Positions 33,476 through 45,018 of a stretch of DNA of 64,000 nt are shown here, one piece after another. The translations under genes and the position numbers were made by a program. Where the stretch lies: assembly GCA_009760855.2 (NCBI GenBank), contig WPIO01000047.1:62001-126000 (forward strand). The letters run 5' to 3'. The stretch comes from Cristatella mucedo. Taxonomy: Eukaryota; Bryozoa; Phylactolaemata; Cristatellidae. The notes under the pieces were generated by a model. The model saw only the letters and a program-made list of their open reading frames with translations. It did not search any database and was not told the DNA's origin. The stretch's first letter is position 1, and every line of letters begins with the position of its first letter.

Positions 33476-33934
33476 GTTTGGTCAGTTGTGCGCAGTAACG
33501 GTCGTTGCTTGTTCTACTTGTCGACAGGATGGAAGTTAGAGTGTTGCTTGTTTAATCGGGATAATCAACACAAATAGGTCTCCACTAGTTCTTTTTCACA
33601 TGATATTAGCTTCACTTCTCCCTTGGTGTTGAAGTTTAATGAGAATTGTTACTCTTTGCATTTCAAACAATCGGATCTGATATCAGGGAGGGAAAAGACT
33701 CACGATTGTATAGAGGCAGTGACAAAGGCTTCGTAGCATCACTACCTCCAGAACTAGCTGCTTAAAACAGGGAATTTCTTTTAAAGGTCATGTATGCAAT
33801 ATGCAAATGGATGTGTACCTAGACGTGAGAACAGCAAATGCACAACTAGTAAATGTTTGTAGCACAGACCTGAGATCTCGAAAAGTGAAATTTGCTGTAA
33901 GAGTAAGGCTTCGTTACAGTTAGATATAAAATAT
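33476..33934. other. Unassigned spacer
   Basis: Nothing recognised. Confidence 0.4.
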
Positions 33935-34078
33935 CATTTATTTGCTTAGCACCCTAAGAGAATTTTTTTTAAACTATTAAGGCGCTTCACATATGCCATA
34001 AATGGGCTCAAGTCAAATACATTCGCCATGACCTTGGTTCACGGCAAGCACCTTTACCACTGGGCTAAACTAGCACGG
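33935..34078 (-). mobile_element. SINE-1 copy, diverged
   Basis: Minus strand: head GTTTAGCCCAGTGGTAAAGG, GTGAACCAAGGTCATGGCGA, body word GACTTGAGCCCATTTATGGC, and a degraded LINE-A-like tail (AGCGCCTTAATAG...). Confidence 0.7.
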
Positions 34079-34676
34079 CGAAGTAGCACATGATAGAGCC
34101 ACACGAAAAATCATATGGATCTGACAGCAGTATGTCGTTAACTGATGCGACATTAAAGGTTCAATTGCAATATAGATACCACTGCGTGTAAGCCTGTAAG
34201 GCCAGAAGAAAACATGCAGATAGGTGTGGCAGATTAAGGTCAAGGACACTCCACAGCCAGCTACCAAGTAAGCAAGTTGGTCTTTGTCAAAAACTCCATA
34301 ACGGCTTCGGAGTGTTTGCGAAAACAGGCACAATCTCCAAGGGCCTCGTTCTACAGCAACAGTTCACAATATCTTAAATGTGAAGGGCCAATGAAAGAGA
34401 GGGCATGAGTGAGTGCATGGAAATCCGAAACCATTGTACAACCACTTCCAATTGTAGAACAGCTCTGCGGTGCACCTTCGCAGCTCTGGGAGCTTCACTC
34501 TATCAGCACTGAGATGCAGGGAGAGAGAGCTTAGCTTAGCAGCTAACGAGGAGACATCGCTGTCCAGATGTAGGATTATGGCTTTAATATTTAAAAAAGT
34601 CTAATATTTGTGGGTAGCAGACGCTGCTTATCCAGCTTGCACACTTGAATAACCAGAATGTGATGCTAAGACCTAC
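34079..34676. other. Unassigned, intron-like
   Basis: Downstream of the transmembrane exon candidate on the minus strand. No next exon could be identified. Confidence 0.35.
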
Positions 34677-34784
34677 CTTCAGGACCGCATGAAATCCAGT
34701 GTGATCTTCGAATCAGAAGTGCTACGACCCCTCCAATTAGTATAAGCAAACACACAGCAACTGCCGATAGCACACCAGTATTTA
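34677..34784 (-). CDS. Candidate transmembrane exon of a receptor gene
   Basis: Bounded by a strong acceptor (TTCTCATTTTGTAG) and a strong donor (CTGAAG/GTAGGT). Length 108, intron phase 1 at both ends. The reading gives NTGVLSAVAVCLLIL and then IGGVVALLI, followed by RRSHW: one membrane helix of about 23 residues with a basic stop-transfer cluster on its C-terminal side, as in a type I receptor. It shares orientation and phase with the exon candidates at 45019-45186 and 47845-48081, which suggests one gene. No kinase or death-domain exon was found downstream, so its signalling output is unknown. Confidence 0.55.
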
Positions 34785-34976
34785 CTACAAAATGAGAACA
34801 TTATCAAACCAAATAGAATCTCCTGCTGTGCAGTGCATAAGGTCAAATGAATAGGCACATGACCAGTCACAAGTGCAAAGTATTGCTCACAAAAAACTGC
34901 ATACGCATCAGTGTCGCAATTAGAAATAGCGATGACTATAAAAAAGAGCTGATTAAAAATCCTAGATTTTACTCAC

Positions 34977-35022
34977 TAACAACAGCCAACCTTAACCAAG
35001 AATAATTGAAATAGGAGTACAG
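34977..35022 (-). CDS. Candidate small exon before the transmembrane exon
   Basis: 46 bases between a very pyrimidine-rich acceptor (TTTTCTTTTAAAATACAG) and a consensus donor (TTA/GTGAGT). It reads LYSYFNYSWLRLAVV in phase 0 and ends in phase 1, which would join in frame to the transmembrane exon at 34784. The stalk exon ends in phase 1, so another exon must lie between. NYS is a possible N-glycosylation site. Confidence 0.25.
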
Positions 35023-35364
35023 CTGTATTTTAAAAGAAAAGCATCAAAATTATGTTCTTCTCCGAGTCTACTTGCAGCTAGAAGTGTCTCAAGAACAGAA
35101 TGTCGGGAATGTGCTGCCTTGCATAAATAGAGATACTCAAATGGATTCGGGGATATTTTAACGTATGCAAACAAACGACTTTTTATTTACATCGCGATAG
35201 AAATTTAATAGTACGAAGATTATGAGCACTGCAAAAGTATTTAAAAAGTTACTAGAACATCTATCGTATATTTTTAGTCGAAAGAAACTGTAACGTCAAC
35301 AAATTCTCTTGAAATTAACGTGTGTGGAAATGAGACTAGGCCTGACGGAGCAATGATAAAAATC

Positions 35365-35519
35365 GGAAACACGGTAAGAGCTTCATGACCTAGGTCACGG
35401 GTTCCAGTTCTGCATCAGGCACCAGCTTATCGTGAACTCAAATGTGGGGTGACAGTTGGCATGGCTGTTCTGCCATTATATAAATGAAGCTGTTATATCA
35501 GCCAGTCTTTATTTTTTAT
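35365..35519 (+). mobile_element. SINE-2-like copy, diverged
   Basis: AACACGGTAAGAGCTTCATG, then CACGGGTTCCAGTTCTGCAT (degraded B box), and a tail CTGTTATATCAGCCAG related to the SINE-2 tail. Confidence 0.55.
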
Positions 35520-35795
35520 TGTCAAATCACGGTCTGCACCTTTATTTTCCTTTGAGTAAATGTCATTACAATACAGCAAATCCTTTATTGCAGCACAAGT
35601 AGCCAACAGCACATAATCTGCTACAATTTTGTTTGCTGGAGACCTAGCGAGCCAGATTTTTTAATGGTATAAACATGTATACATGTACAGTATACATGTA
35701 CGGGCAGAGGTAGCCTTTGCGTGTGCACAGCCCTTACCAATGGCATACATGTTCAATTATTAGTGCTCAGCCATTGAAGAAACTTATCTAAATGA
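35520..35795. other. Unassigned, with a 12-base direct repeat
   Basis: GTATACATGTAC occurs twice with one base between (about 35677-35701). Otherwise nothing recognised. Confidence 0.45.
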
Positions 35796-35968
35796 ATAAA
35801 TGAAATTTGCATAATTTGCATAGCACTCTGAGAGAACTAAATCTCTGTTCAGGTGCTTCGTATATGCCATGTGGCTCAAGCCAGCGACCTCGGTCATCAA
35901 ATATATTCACATTTAATTTGACCTCGGTTGGTGAAAGCAAGCACCTTAAACAGTGGGTCAAACCATCT
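35796..35968 (-). mobile_element. SINE-1 copy with an internal insertion
   Basis: Minus strand: head GGTTTGACCCACTGTTTAAG, later GACCGAGGTCGCTGGCTTGA, tail GAAGCACCTGAACAGAGATT. The segment between the two halves of the head is about 35 bases longer than in plus-strand copies and repeats the word GACCGAGGTC. The same long form occurs at 41280 and 44440, so it defines a subfamily. Confidence 0.7.
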
Positions 35969-36099
35969 CATTTCAAGTTACTGATTTTAGCTCAAAACGA
36001 TGGGACTTATCTCGGACTAATGAGTTCAAAACGTTCTCTTTAACTAATATACTTCTTTTAGTTCTGAAAGGCCTCACAATCAGTTTTTTGAACTAAGGA

Positions 36100-36775
36100 T
36101 AGCCATTGGCTAAGGAGATGCAAAGCATCTTTCAAAAAATCACGGCAATTCCCTTTACTTCGGACTACCAGCTTAAACCCTAACCGTGCGTACGTCTGTG
36201 GTACAAAACTTGCAGGCTTTTCTGGTCTGTCACTAACAAATAGTTGAAACTGTTAGCACTTATGTTCTGACATACAAGTAAAAAATCGCTTGCACAGCCC
36301 ACCTATCTGACCTCATTGCACCTCAAGCGTGATTGCTCATCGGCTTTCAATCGTCAAGCCATTGATGCCACTAAATCCAAACACTGTCGGTGATCGGGAG
36401 TCGAGTTTGTACTAATCAAAAGTTTGGAGCTTGCTTATAGCTTATGTCACTACCTGCAATGGATTTTCATCATTATTGTCGGAGCTAAAAGACACACATA
36501 TTCCACTACTCTCGGCCCAGTACACTCGTCTTCTCGGATGCAGTCTAATTTGTGAGCTTTTCTGTGCATGAATTACTACATGTTACTAACCTAGAATCAT
36601 ACAAACGGATGCAATTGAGTGTTTTCTTATGTAATTGCATGCTTGCTTGCCAAAGCTTGATACCATTGCTGTCATTTATAATTATAATAAGATATTGGTA
36701 TAGTGTCCTAAAAGAACTAAATCTCCTGAAAGAAACTTTCCATAAGAGGTAATGGAATGAATTCAAGCTTTACTT
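36100..36775 (+). mobile_element. LINE-C copy 2, old
   Basis: Shares with copy 1 the words GTACAAAACT, CTTGCACAgCCcACcTATCtGA-like sequence, CATGTTACTA and ATACAAACxxATGC. All frames are broken. A SINE-1-tail-like scrap (about 36705-36755) follows. Confidence 0.45.
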
Positions 36776-36784
36776 TGCTTGTTG

Positions 36785-36870
36785 CAGTTAACTGGAAAGT
36801 GTGTATATAGAGATTTGGTTCTCTTAAGGTACTACGTACACAAATGAAAAATTAATATTATTATTTTTCT
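36785..36870 (+). mobile_element. SINE-1 tail scrap
   Basis: TATAGAGATTTGGTTCTCTTAAGG and ACAAATGAAAAATTAATATT match the end of SINE-1. No head is present. Confidence 0.5.
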
Positions 36871-37349
36871 TACAAATATTTCCTAACACGCACAAGTATG
36901 CCAATAAGGAGTATTTGGTTTGACAAAGACAAGCATGAGCATCTGCTGTGCTAATATTTTACACACAAGGTCTTGACACTCATGGTAGCTATTACATGGG
37001 TAGGCATCGGTCAGAAAATAATCAAGAATGGGTTGATGAATGAGACCGAAAATCGACCAATTTAATTAATTAAAAAAACATTAAAAACTTAATGAACGAC
37101 TACAACATTCGTCTTTGGCATCAAAGGGTCCGGGTTCGTATCACAGCTCTGAGAAGCCTTGAGTCTCCTAATAACAAAATTTGAATTCATCTGTCATTAA
37201 GTAAAATTTTCTTCAACTTAAGTTTGCTTATACAGATGAAGGTGATACGATTATGACGGCAAAGCCTTTTCTAGTTTAGAAAGAAAATCAAATATTTCAC
37301 AATAAACGCACCAGCAAGTGCTCTAGATCTGGGTGTAGTACTGGCAAAG
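36871..37349. other. Unassigned, possible tRNA-like scrap
   Basis: GGGTCCGGGTTCGTATCAC near 37127 resembles a Pol III B box and could be a SINE head remnant. The rest is AT-rich and unrecognised. Confidence 0.3.
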
Positions 37350-37486
37350 TTCATTACTAGCTGATTTAACAGCCTCTTTTTGTATAGAAGCAGAAGAGCC
37401 TTAAAGGCTATCGAAACCGCTTGGAGAGGCAATAAAGGATCAACCATCGCAGAATTCGAACCTAGCGTGCCATCGCGCAGCTTTAT
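37350..37486 (-). mobile_element. SINE-2 copy with a deletion in the head
   Basis: The tail (AGCTGATTTAACAGCCTCTT on the plus strand) and body are good. The head jumps from AATTCGAACC straight to TAGCGTGCCA, losing the segment between the A and B boxes. Confidence 0.8.
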
Positions 37487-38361
37487 ATTGAGCAAGCATA
37501 CATAGATAATATTACCGAAATTTCAGAGTGCATAGCCAGGACATTGAATATGGGTGTATTAAGTTGGCAGGATTTAGTAGGCTCAGTATGATTTGTTAGC
37601 ATTAGCATGAATTGCATCAGGAACTCATAGACAACTGAAGGCCACGGGATAGGTTAAAAGAGGTCCATTTGATAAAGCACAGAAAACAGGAGGTTTCAGC
37701 CCCTCCCCCTTGGCTGGTACAAATGAGTAAGAGAGCTTGACTGCCATGTTCAGCAATTAGCACTGCCAGAGTATATAATGAGCCAAGCGATTCGGCCCAG
37801 CGTGAGCCGTCTGAAACCGGATGGGTTTAAAAGGCAAGCTGTCTTGTCTGTGTTATGCAGAAAGGTCGAGTGCATTCGTAGCTCTTTAATACAACAAGAA
37901 CAAGCTCTAGGATACCGGATACATGGGTTCACGATGCTAAAGCAGCCAGCTGCTCACTGTTCTGCAACTCAACGTTTCAAAAACTGAGAGCTGAAAGTGG
38001 TCGGGATCAGCCGAGCTTTAATACTAAAAAAAAGTCCGGCAGGCATGCAGCCAGTAGACTTGGTGGACAATAAACATGACCTGTCAAGTTTTAGGTAACA
38101 TGGTATGCCAACTCGGTAATCATCGAAAGCCCTAAGCATCGACAAGGGCTGGTAAGGGCTGATCAATATGAGCTGCTGAAATGGCTACCATGGCAAGAGA
38201 TTAAAGCAGCCACAATTGACTTCAAATCATGAGAGGAGTTGTGGAAATATTAAAGGCTTCCGAGTTGACAACAAGTATTGCAAGCAGGTAAAAGCACTCT
38301 CGGTGATCAATATTACAACTAGGCAAAAAAGACTCGTAAGTAATTGCTTGCGAGCCATTTG
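37487..38361. other. Unassigned region
   Basis: Open frames of 60-69 codons on both strands around 37750-38166 overlap one another and none has motif support. Nothing else recognised. Confidence 0.35.
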
Positions 38362-39500
38362 TAATAAAATGTATCTCTGTCTGTAACTCTACAAAGCCAC
38401 AAACACTATGTGGGTGTTATGAAAGAGAGTTTTGTATAGCCCATTTACAGCCTAAGCAGCTTTCGGTACGCATTCTGTAGCCAATAGACTTTATCTCATG
38501 CAACAAAGAGAAAGTGGGAAGCATAGCAGCGTCAGGAGAGCAGGTGAGGTAGTGAGTAGAAGTAGCAGCTCAGGGCCGCTGGAAAGGATGACCGATAGTC
38601 GGCAGTATGAGAGTAGTTGCCGTTGCATAAGAATTGTGGAAGCAAGTTCCACACTGTAGGACCTGCAGAGCTAAAGCTTCCATCGCCAACAGTTTGTAAG
38701 CAGAGGAATTGAATAGCTAATTTATTGTCCATACAAGACCTGAGGGCACTAGGAGGCTGAAACTGGTGCAGCAGTTCAGCTAGGTATGGCCGTGCCGAGC
38801 AGTAGCTGGCCTCGTAAGTTGGCGTAATAACTTTGCCTGTATACATTGATCAACCTGTAGCCATTCTAGCTCTTTTGGCAAATGAGACACGTAGTCAAAC
38901 CTCTGGGATTTACAAAATAGTCTTGCAGATATATCCATAGCCATCTGCAGTGGCATAGTTGTTTTTCGGTAGCCCAGCCAATAGAGAATTACAATAACCG
39001 AGCCGAGAAAAGACAAAGAAGCTAGCTTAATTTCGTGCAAGCCACCCTGGAAGACAGCTCCTAATCTTAGATAGAGATCGGACGTGATGGCTTGCTGTAG
39101 AAGCAGTCTTCTGAATGAAGTTTTTAAAATTTAGACAGTTGTCGACGACACCTAAATTTCGAGGATGCGGTGATGATCGCACAATAGCATCACTTATTAG
39201 AAGAGCAAACCATTCTATTTCAGCCACAAGCTTAATGTGTCCTATGAGTAGCAGCTCAATTTGATCGTCTTTCAGTTTCAAGAAAGTTTCCGACATCTGT
39301 GATCGAATGTCGGCAAGGCAAGCATTCAGTTTATCAGTTGCTGAAGCAGATTCCGACGGTTTGAATGATAAATGCAGCTGAGTGTCGTCAGCATAAAAGT
39401 GATATCCTATTCCACGGGCCCTAACCACTTTGCCAAGACGTTGAGTACAAACGGAGAACAGCAAGGGACCGAGGAGGGACCCTATAGGCATATTACAGGC
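38362..39500 (-). mobile_element. LINE-B copy, 1.1 kb
   Basis: Minus strand. At 39027-39491 it reads PIGSLLGPLLFSVCT, GYHFYADDTQLHLSF with an intact YADD box, [19 protein letters not shown] and LLLIGHIK. Downstream frames (38780-39040, 38532-38846) hold ELEWLQVDQCIQAKLL and GPTVWNLLPQFL. Frame changes near 39030 and 38800 and a deletion in the LAPSYL region inactivate it. The terminus is at about 38362. Together with 6567-7895 it defines most of the family 3' half. Confidence 0.87.
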
Positions 39501-41279
39501 ATGAACATGCTTATTTTGGACTTAATGACGACCAGATCATACCATAGTCTATATGATGCGTAAGAGCACCCCTAGGTTTATCACTGTTAGCAGCTACGTT
39601 ACAGCTGTATGTACTGCATACAGTTTGCCCCTATCAATTTTGCACTTGTGTGATCTGTGGATTTGCAATGTTGCCTTGCGGCGACTATAGCCGTAACGTA
39701 TTCTGCATTGCACATCTTAAAGCTTGGAGTTCATTCCACTGATCATGTACAGCAAGCAATTTCTTGCTTGACTACCACAACCTACAGACATAATTGATGT
39801 CTAAAGCTGACTTATTTGATGCTGTACAAGATCCCACTTACGGCCTTCAAGCTTTCACTACATTAGGCTGACAACAGTCTTCCTTAGAGGTACCATACTG
39901 TCATCACCATTCACAATAGGTTTTTGGTGCATCTGCTACTCCAAATAGTGTCCTTACACAAGTGTATACGATTTTACGTCTGCAACTTAATCACCTAATA
40001 AAACCCATTTTACCGACTAAGTCCTTGAAATTCAGCCCTGCCAGCTTCAAGAGCAAGGCACTGGCATCTTCTCAAAAGTTTTGGGCATCAACACAAGACT
40101 TGTATGCATTTTGTGGTCTACATAAGAAAGAAAGCCAAAGAAAGCCACTAGTCACTAGGGACTAAAAGACCGGGGACCTAAGGCTTTGAACATGCAAAAC
40201 AATGCCTATCCATCTGGCTGCATTGTCAGCTTATGTGAACACTTTCTGAAGCTTATAAGCCCAGTGCTGGTGCTCCAGAGCGAGCTCGTTCTTTAGTCAT
40301 TCTCTATTTTTCTGCTTAGTGCCTTCAGATACAGGCTGTCACTGGGATATAATCCTTTCTCATGCACGTTGCTTAGCACACATACAAAAGATCACTCTTT
40401 GAACTCATACTCGTTTCCAAAATGGTCCAGGCAGCCCGTTATTCAATCATTCATTTTTTGCCTATTTCGTGCTGCCGGGCACCACGGTCTCCCTGTCACT
40501 AGCCTATCTTCCTTTCTCATAAAAGATGCATAGCCCTCATGCAAAAGACGACCATTCTTTGAACTAATAGCTGTACACAAAAACACTACTTCCTTGTCTG
40601 TGTAGTTATAAAGCGTGATTTTCCATGTCATCACCGAATGTGAATTGAAATATCAAGCTGCCTTGCCTCATTACCTTCAATATAAATAAAGGTTTTGTCT
40701 TGCCGAGCTAATTCTCGGCAATGCCTTCTTTTGGGGCAGCAGCAGCTGATTTTAAGGCTCCACAATTATAGCAGGTAGGGGGAGTTGGCTTGAGGAGGAG
40801 TTCTGTGCCCCATAGAATAGACCACCAGGTATGATGGTGGCCACAAGTCAATGTAAAGAAATCAACTCAATATCTTATTATCTGTCGGATGAACTTTCTC
40901 TTAATCTTTTTTCCTCGTGATGCGAGCCACTAAAGCTCGATCACATTCACTCCGTTACATCTATTGTGTTTGTTTACAGCTGAAGCAGATCAGGAGGAGC
41001 ACTGTAGACTTTAGCAGCATTGCATAGATATCGAGCAAAGAGAAAAAGAATCCCGACTCACACCTGCCAGTCGTGGCCAGGATATGAATCACTAATTCAT
41101 TTCTAAAATCGAGGTCTTGATTTTTTTACGCACTGCCTCAACCGAGCGATGCAGGCAAGTGAGTGGGGGAGGGTCCGGTAGATTTCTCTCTGCATTACAG
41201 AGCTGTCTCGTGTCTACAACTGAAAGCACGGTGCAGACCTTAACCTAACTTCTTCGTAATACTTTCGGATACTAAGATG
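39501..41279. other. Unassigned region with a diverged tandem duplication
   Basis: The longest stretch without recognised elements apart from the duplicated segment noted separately. A minus-strand frame at 40443-40634 (63 codons) overlaps that duplication. No domain was recognised. Confidence 0.35.
40336..40590. repeat. Diverged tandem duplication, period about 156
   Basis: CTGTCACT...CCTTTCTCAT...CAAAAGA...CTCTTTGAACT recurs at about 40340-40410 and 40494-40572 in the same order and spacing, with many substitutions. Confidence 0.55.
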
Positions 41280-41402
41280 TAATGCATTTGCATAGAGCCC
41301 TAATAGAACTCGTGTGCTTTGCATATGCCAGCGAGGCTTGAGCCCACGACCTCGGTCGACTCATACATTCACCTAGAGTTCGGTCGTTAAAGGCAAGCAC
41401 CT
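41280..41402 (-). mobile_element. SINE-1 copy, part 1 (split by SINE-2)
   Basis: Minus-strand SINE-1, long-head subfamily, interrupted after GCACCTTAA (plus strand) by SINE-2 and resumed at 41586 with the same CACCTTAA. Confidence 0.75.
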
Positions 41403-41585
41403 TAATAATAATATAATAATACTAGCTGATTTAACAGCTTCTGTTTGTATAGCGACAAAAGAGCCTCTACGGCTATCACCACCGCTTGCAGTTGCAATAT
41501 AGGATCGCCCTCCACAAGATTCGAACCCGTGACCTCGGGGTCGAGGTCGTGAGAAGCAACCGCCTTACCTAGTGAGCCATTACGA
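41403..41585 (-). mobile_element. SINE-2 copy nested in SINE-1
   Basis: Minus strand: head near 41580 (TGGCTCACTAGGTAAGGCGG), B box CGGGTTCGAATC, body, tail and a TAATAATATAATAAT end. An 8-base target-site duplication CACCTTAA flanks it (about 41396-41403 and 41586-41593). This proves that SINE-2 moved after this SINE-1 was in place. Confidence 0.88.
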
Positions 41586-41612
41586 CACCTTAAGCAGTGG
41601 GCCAAACTAGAG
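41586..41612 (-). mobile_element. SINE-1 copy, part 2
   Basis: CACCTTAAGCAGTGGGCCAAAC is the head of the SINE-1 split by the nested SINE-2. Confidence 0.75.
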
Positions 41613-42194
41613 TAGAATATAGGGAATCCAGCCAACATCTTTGCTGCTACAAAACCAAATTACCTCTCATGCTGCCGATTGTGACACATCCTTTCCAGCC
41701 GTCCTGAGCTGTAACTTCCATGCTACTAACTTGCTCGAATAACCTGCTCACTCAGCTATGCCTATCCCCTTCTCTTTGCTACATGAGGTTAAGTCTGTTG
41801 GCTAAGATGGGCATGCCAAAAGCTGCCTGTGCAACAGTTTATAGTTGAGAGTATATACCTCCTGTCCACCTCTCAGCAATGCTGGGAATGGTTCAAACCT
41901 CATTTGGCAGAGAAAGCAAACGACACTGCAAGCAACAGAGTTGCAATCACTGCCTTCAACTAGAAAAGTTATTATTCTTTCCTATTCAAGACTTTAGACA
42001 TTCTTGGTACTAAGATTAAATTTCAATAGAACCACGAGTCAGACTGGCAGCTTGCTACTGCTAGCATGTTCATCGGCTGCCACCTTAGAACTTCTTCTGT
42101 CCCAGCTATAACGTAAGTTGGCTTATAGGTAAACAATAAACGATCTGAAAGCACTACCGATGCACTTCACAACAACCAATAACATGGCATTTCC
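41613..42194. other. Unassigned spacer
   Basis: Nothing convincing on either strand. Confidence 0.35.
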
Positions 42195-42375
42195 AGCACA
42201 TGGTGGGTCTTTGTGGTTTCTCCTTCGTGCGCATGTACCTGCTTACACTATGACTGCTGGTTGCGGATGTTACAACCAAACATTTGGTAATGCTTTATAT
42301 CCAGCACATGTAAAGTGCCTAGAGAGAATCAGTTCTCTGAGGACGCTAAACAATTGTATTATTATTATTATAACA
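42195..42375 (+). mobile_element. LINE-D 3' end
   Basis: The 3' UTR differs from LINE-A (CTTCGTGCGCATGTACCTGC, GCGGATGTTACAACCAAACA), but the terminus has the same layout: GTAAAGTGCCTAGAGAGAAT, TCTCTGAGGACGC, then a (TTA)n tail. A second copy is at 46425. It is a sister family or diverged subfamily of LINE-A. Confidence 0.65.
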
Positions 42376-42404
42376 AGAATAATAACTAATCGTCGGTATA
42401 ATAA

Positions 42405-44084
42405 TGATAGTAATAATGCACTTGATGAAGCATCCTCAGAGAACTCAATCTCTTTCTAGGCGCTTTACATTCACTGCACAGGGAAATGAGATTGAATGGT
42501 GAGTAATATCATGCTTGATAAACAACGTGAATAACATGGTTATAGGTGACATACACAAGGTAAGCATGCAAGTATGGTTAGTGGCAGCATGCACAGCATC
42601 AGCATGCATAAGCACATCAAGGACGAACCACAAGGACCCACTAAATGCGGTCCAAAATAGGTGTTTTAAGTTCTTTTTTAAAAGTGGTCAAGCCAGATGT
42701 TGTGACGAAATTCGGGAGTGAGTCCCAGGCTTTGGAAGCATACGAACTAAATGTTCGGTCTCTAAAGGATTTGAGGTTTGTACGAGGTATTGGTAAACTG
42801 TTGAATTCCTAAAAGCAGGTGGTACGATGCTTGGCCTGGTGGGAGAGTATATCTGAGAGATAGGCTAGAGCCAAAGAATGAAGTGACCTAAAAGTGAGCA
42901 ACAAAAACCTTGAAGTCGATCTGTTGCTTGACTGGTAGCCAGTGCAGATCGGCGAGAAGTGGTGTGATGTGGCAACTGCGACGCTCATGACAGACAAGCC
43001 TATCTGCAGAGTTTTGCACCAGCTGCAATCGCCTGATCGCACATGCTGGTAGGCCAGTAAGCAGTGAGTTGCAGAAGTCGAGACGGGATGTCACGAATGC
43101 ATGGACCAACTTGGACGTGGTATCCTTATCTAAACAATCCCTAATTTTAGCAATGTTATGAAGCTGAAAATAGGCAGATTTGACTGTGGAGCTGATGTGG
43201 TCGTCTGACGAGAGGTCGCTTAGGAATATGACACCTAGATTTCGAGCTGATTCAGCTGGAGATATGCTGGCAGAGCCAATTTTGAGAGTAAGCCATTCCA
43301 ATCTCTGAATCACACTGGGTTTGCCCATAACTAGTAAGTTAGTTTTATCATCGTTTAGTCAAGGAAAATTTGCTGCCATCCATGCGTGGATGTCATCAAT
43401 ACATACAGCAAGTGAGTTGAGAGAATTTGAGGTGCTCAAAGGCTGGGAGGGATCAAAGCAAAGGTACAAGCGAGTGTCATCCGCATAGAAGTGAAAGCCT
43501 AGATTGTGCTTGACAATCACATCAGCAAGAGGGAAAGTATAAACCGTGAAAAGAACCGGACCTAGCACGGAGCCGAGAGGTACCCTATATTTCAGAGGTA
43601 CCTCGGATGATCTTTGTCCATTCACATCAATACTCTTGAGTCTCCCACTGAGATAGGACCTGAACCATTGCAGAGCAGTGCCAGTGATGCCTAGGCGAGA
43701 TGAGAGGTGCTCTAGAAGAACTTCGGGATCGATATTATCAAAAGCTGCCGAAAGATCGAGCAAAACAAGCAGAGATACTCTACCTATGCCTGCATTCCTA
43801 AGTAGGTCTTTGTACACCCTAAGCAAGGCTGATTCTGTAGAGTGATTAGCTATACAACCAGACTGGAACTTCCGAGCAAGGTTTGAAGTTTGAATATACG
43901 AGTTAAGCTGATCCACCACGACCCATTCCAGTGTCTTTGATATGAATGGTAGAAGGGAGACTAGGCGGTAGTTGCTCAAGTTCTCTTGGTCTAGTGACGC
44001 TTTCTTGAGAAGTGGCCTGACTACAGCTTTTTAGAAATGTGCTGGGAGATGACCTGAGGCTAATGACATATTAATGATGTGAGT
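42405..44084 (-). mobile_element. LINE-A copy, 1.7 kb, the most complete in the window
   Basis: Minus strand. The reading 43359-43979 (206 codons) contains most of the RT core: NYRLVSLLPF (residues 3-12), DLSAAFD (75-81), VPLGSVLGP (133-141; the usual Q is L) and FYADDT (164-169, catalytic pair intact). An in-frame stop follows near 43358. Reading 42888-43328 continues with LGVIFLSDL, AYFQLHNIAKIRDCL, LDFCNSLLTGLPACAI and HWLPVKQQIDFKV. A one-base gain in an A run near 42905 shifts the frame. The 3' UTR, a decayed hairpin and a TAATAATGATAGTAATAAT tail follow. No endonuclease domain or ORF1 is present, so it is 5'-truncated and inactive. Confidence 0.92.
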
Positions 44085-44135
44085 TAGGTATAGGACCCTA
44101 AGAAAATCTAATCTCTGTTTAGGTGCTTTAGAACT
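44085..44135 (-). mobile_element. SINE-1 tail scrap
   Basis: GGACCCTAAGAAAATCTAATCTCTGT and TTAGGTGCTTT match the SINE-1 tail on the minus strand, directly at the 5' break of LINE-A. Confidence 0.5.
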
Positions 44136-44439
44136 CAGTAAATACGAAATAACAACCACAAGCATCATGCTCAGCATGCATATAAAAGCAGGGAAGAAGA
44201 TACTCGTGCGGTTACTCGTCGTTTACTAGTGTGACCCCCAGTTTTGCATGAGTCAGCTATCAGCTGGGGCGAAATGCAGCTGCGCTGGCCCTTAATCACA
44301 ACGAGCTCAGCTTGTAATGCACAACCACACACAAAGATGATTAATCTGACTAAGCAAACGCCGTGCCGAACAAGAATATTTTAATTTATTCTAAAAATCG
44401 GCAGGTGGAAACGTCACTTGTCGTTAGATATAATTAATT
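44136..44439. other. Unassigned spacer
   Basis: Contains GCATATAAAAGCAGGG near 44180, a TATA-box-like word on the plus strand. A CAGCTGGGG word near 44268 recalls the LTR-X hairpin, but no further match is seen. Confidence 0.3.
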
Positions 44440-44583
44440 TGTAAAGCACTCTAAGAGAATTTAATCTCTATTCAGGAGCTTCACGTATGCCACAGAGCTC
44501 GAGCTCTCGACTTCGGTAACCAAGTAAATCCATCTTGACCTTTGTTCGAGGCAAGCACCTTAACCACTGGGTCAAACCAGAGA
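44440..44583 (-). mobile_element. SINE-1 copy, long-head subfamily
   Basis: Minus strand: head GGTTTGACCCAGTGGTTAAG, GGTTACCGAAGTCGAGAGCT, tail GAAGCTCCTGAATAGAGATT. Confidence 0.75.
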
Positions 44584-45018
44584 TCCACAAGGCTTTGGGA
44601 TTTTGACTGAAGGCACAATCTCCTAAGGCTTTGAAATTAGAAACACAAGTAATGGCTGAGATTCAGACGAGCAAAGAGTGCGACTAGAGGCACGCTGCAA
44701 AACTAATTCCGGTAGGTGAGGTATGAAGCTAAAGGTATGTCAGTGTTAATTTACATTTAAATGGTCCTGCATGTGCAAATGTGCACTACAATTACACGTG
44801 CCGGTATCTCACTATATAAACTCACCTGCATATTACACAGTCTTTGCAATACTTGAAAAAATTAATAATTATACCTTTAATTTAATTAAATTTCTCTTAG
44901 GGAGATAAAGTTATGTTATGTAAAAGTGCAATAGCATATACATAGTGCTGTCGATGAAGAAAGAAAACGATTGAAAGACTTTCAAATTAATACTGTAAAA
45001 CATAAGCCGTGCCCATAC
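44584..45018. other. Unassigned, intron-like
   Basis: AT-rich and without exon signals. Lies downstream of the stalk exon on the minus strand. Confidence 0.35.
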
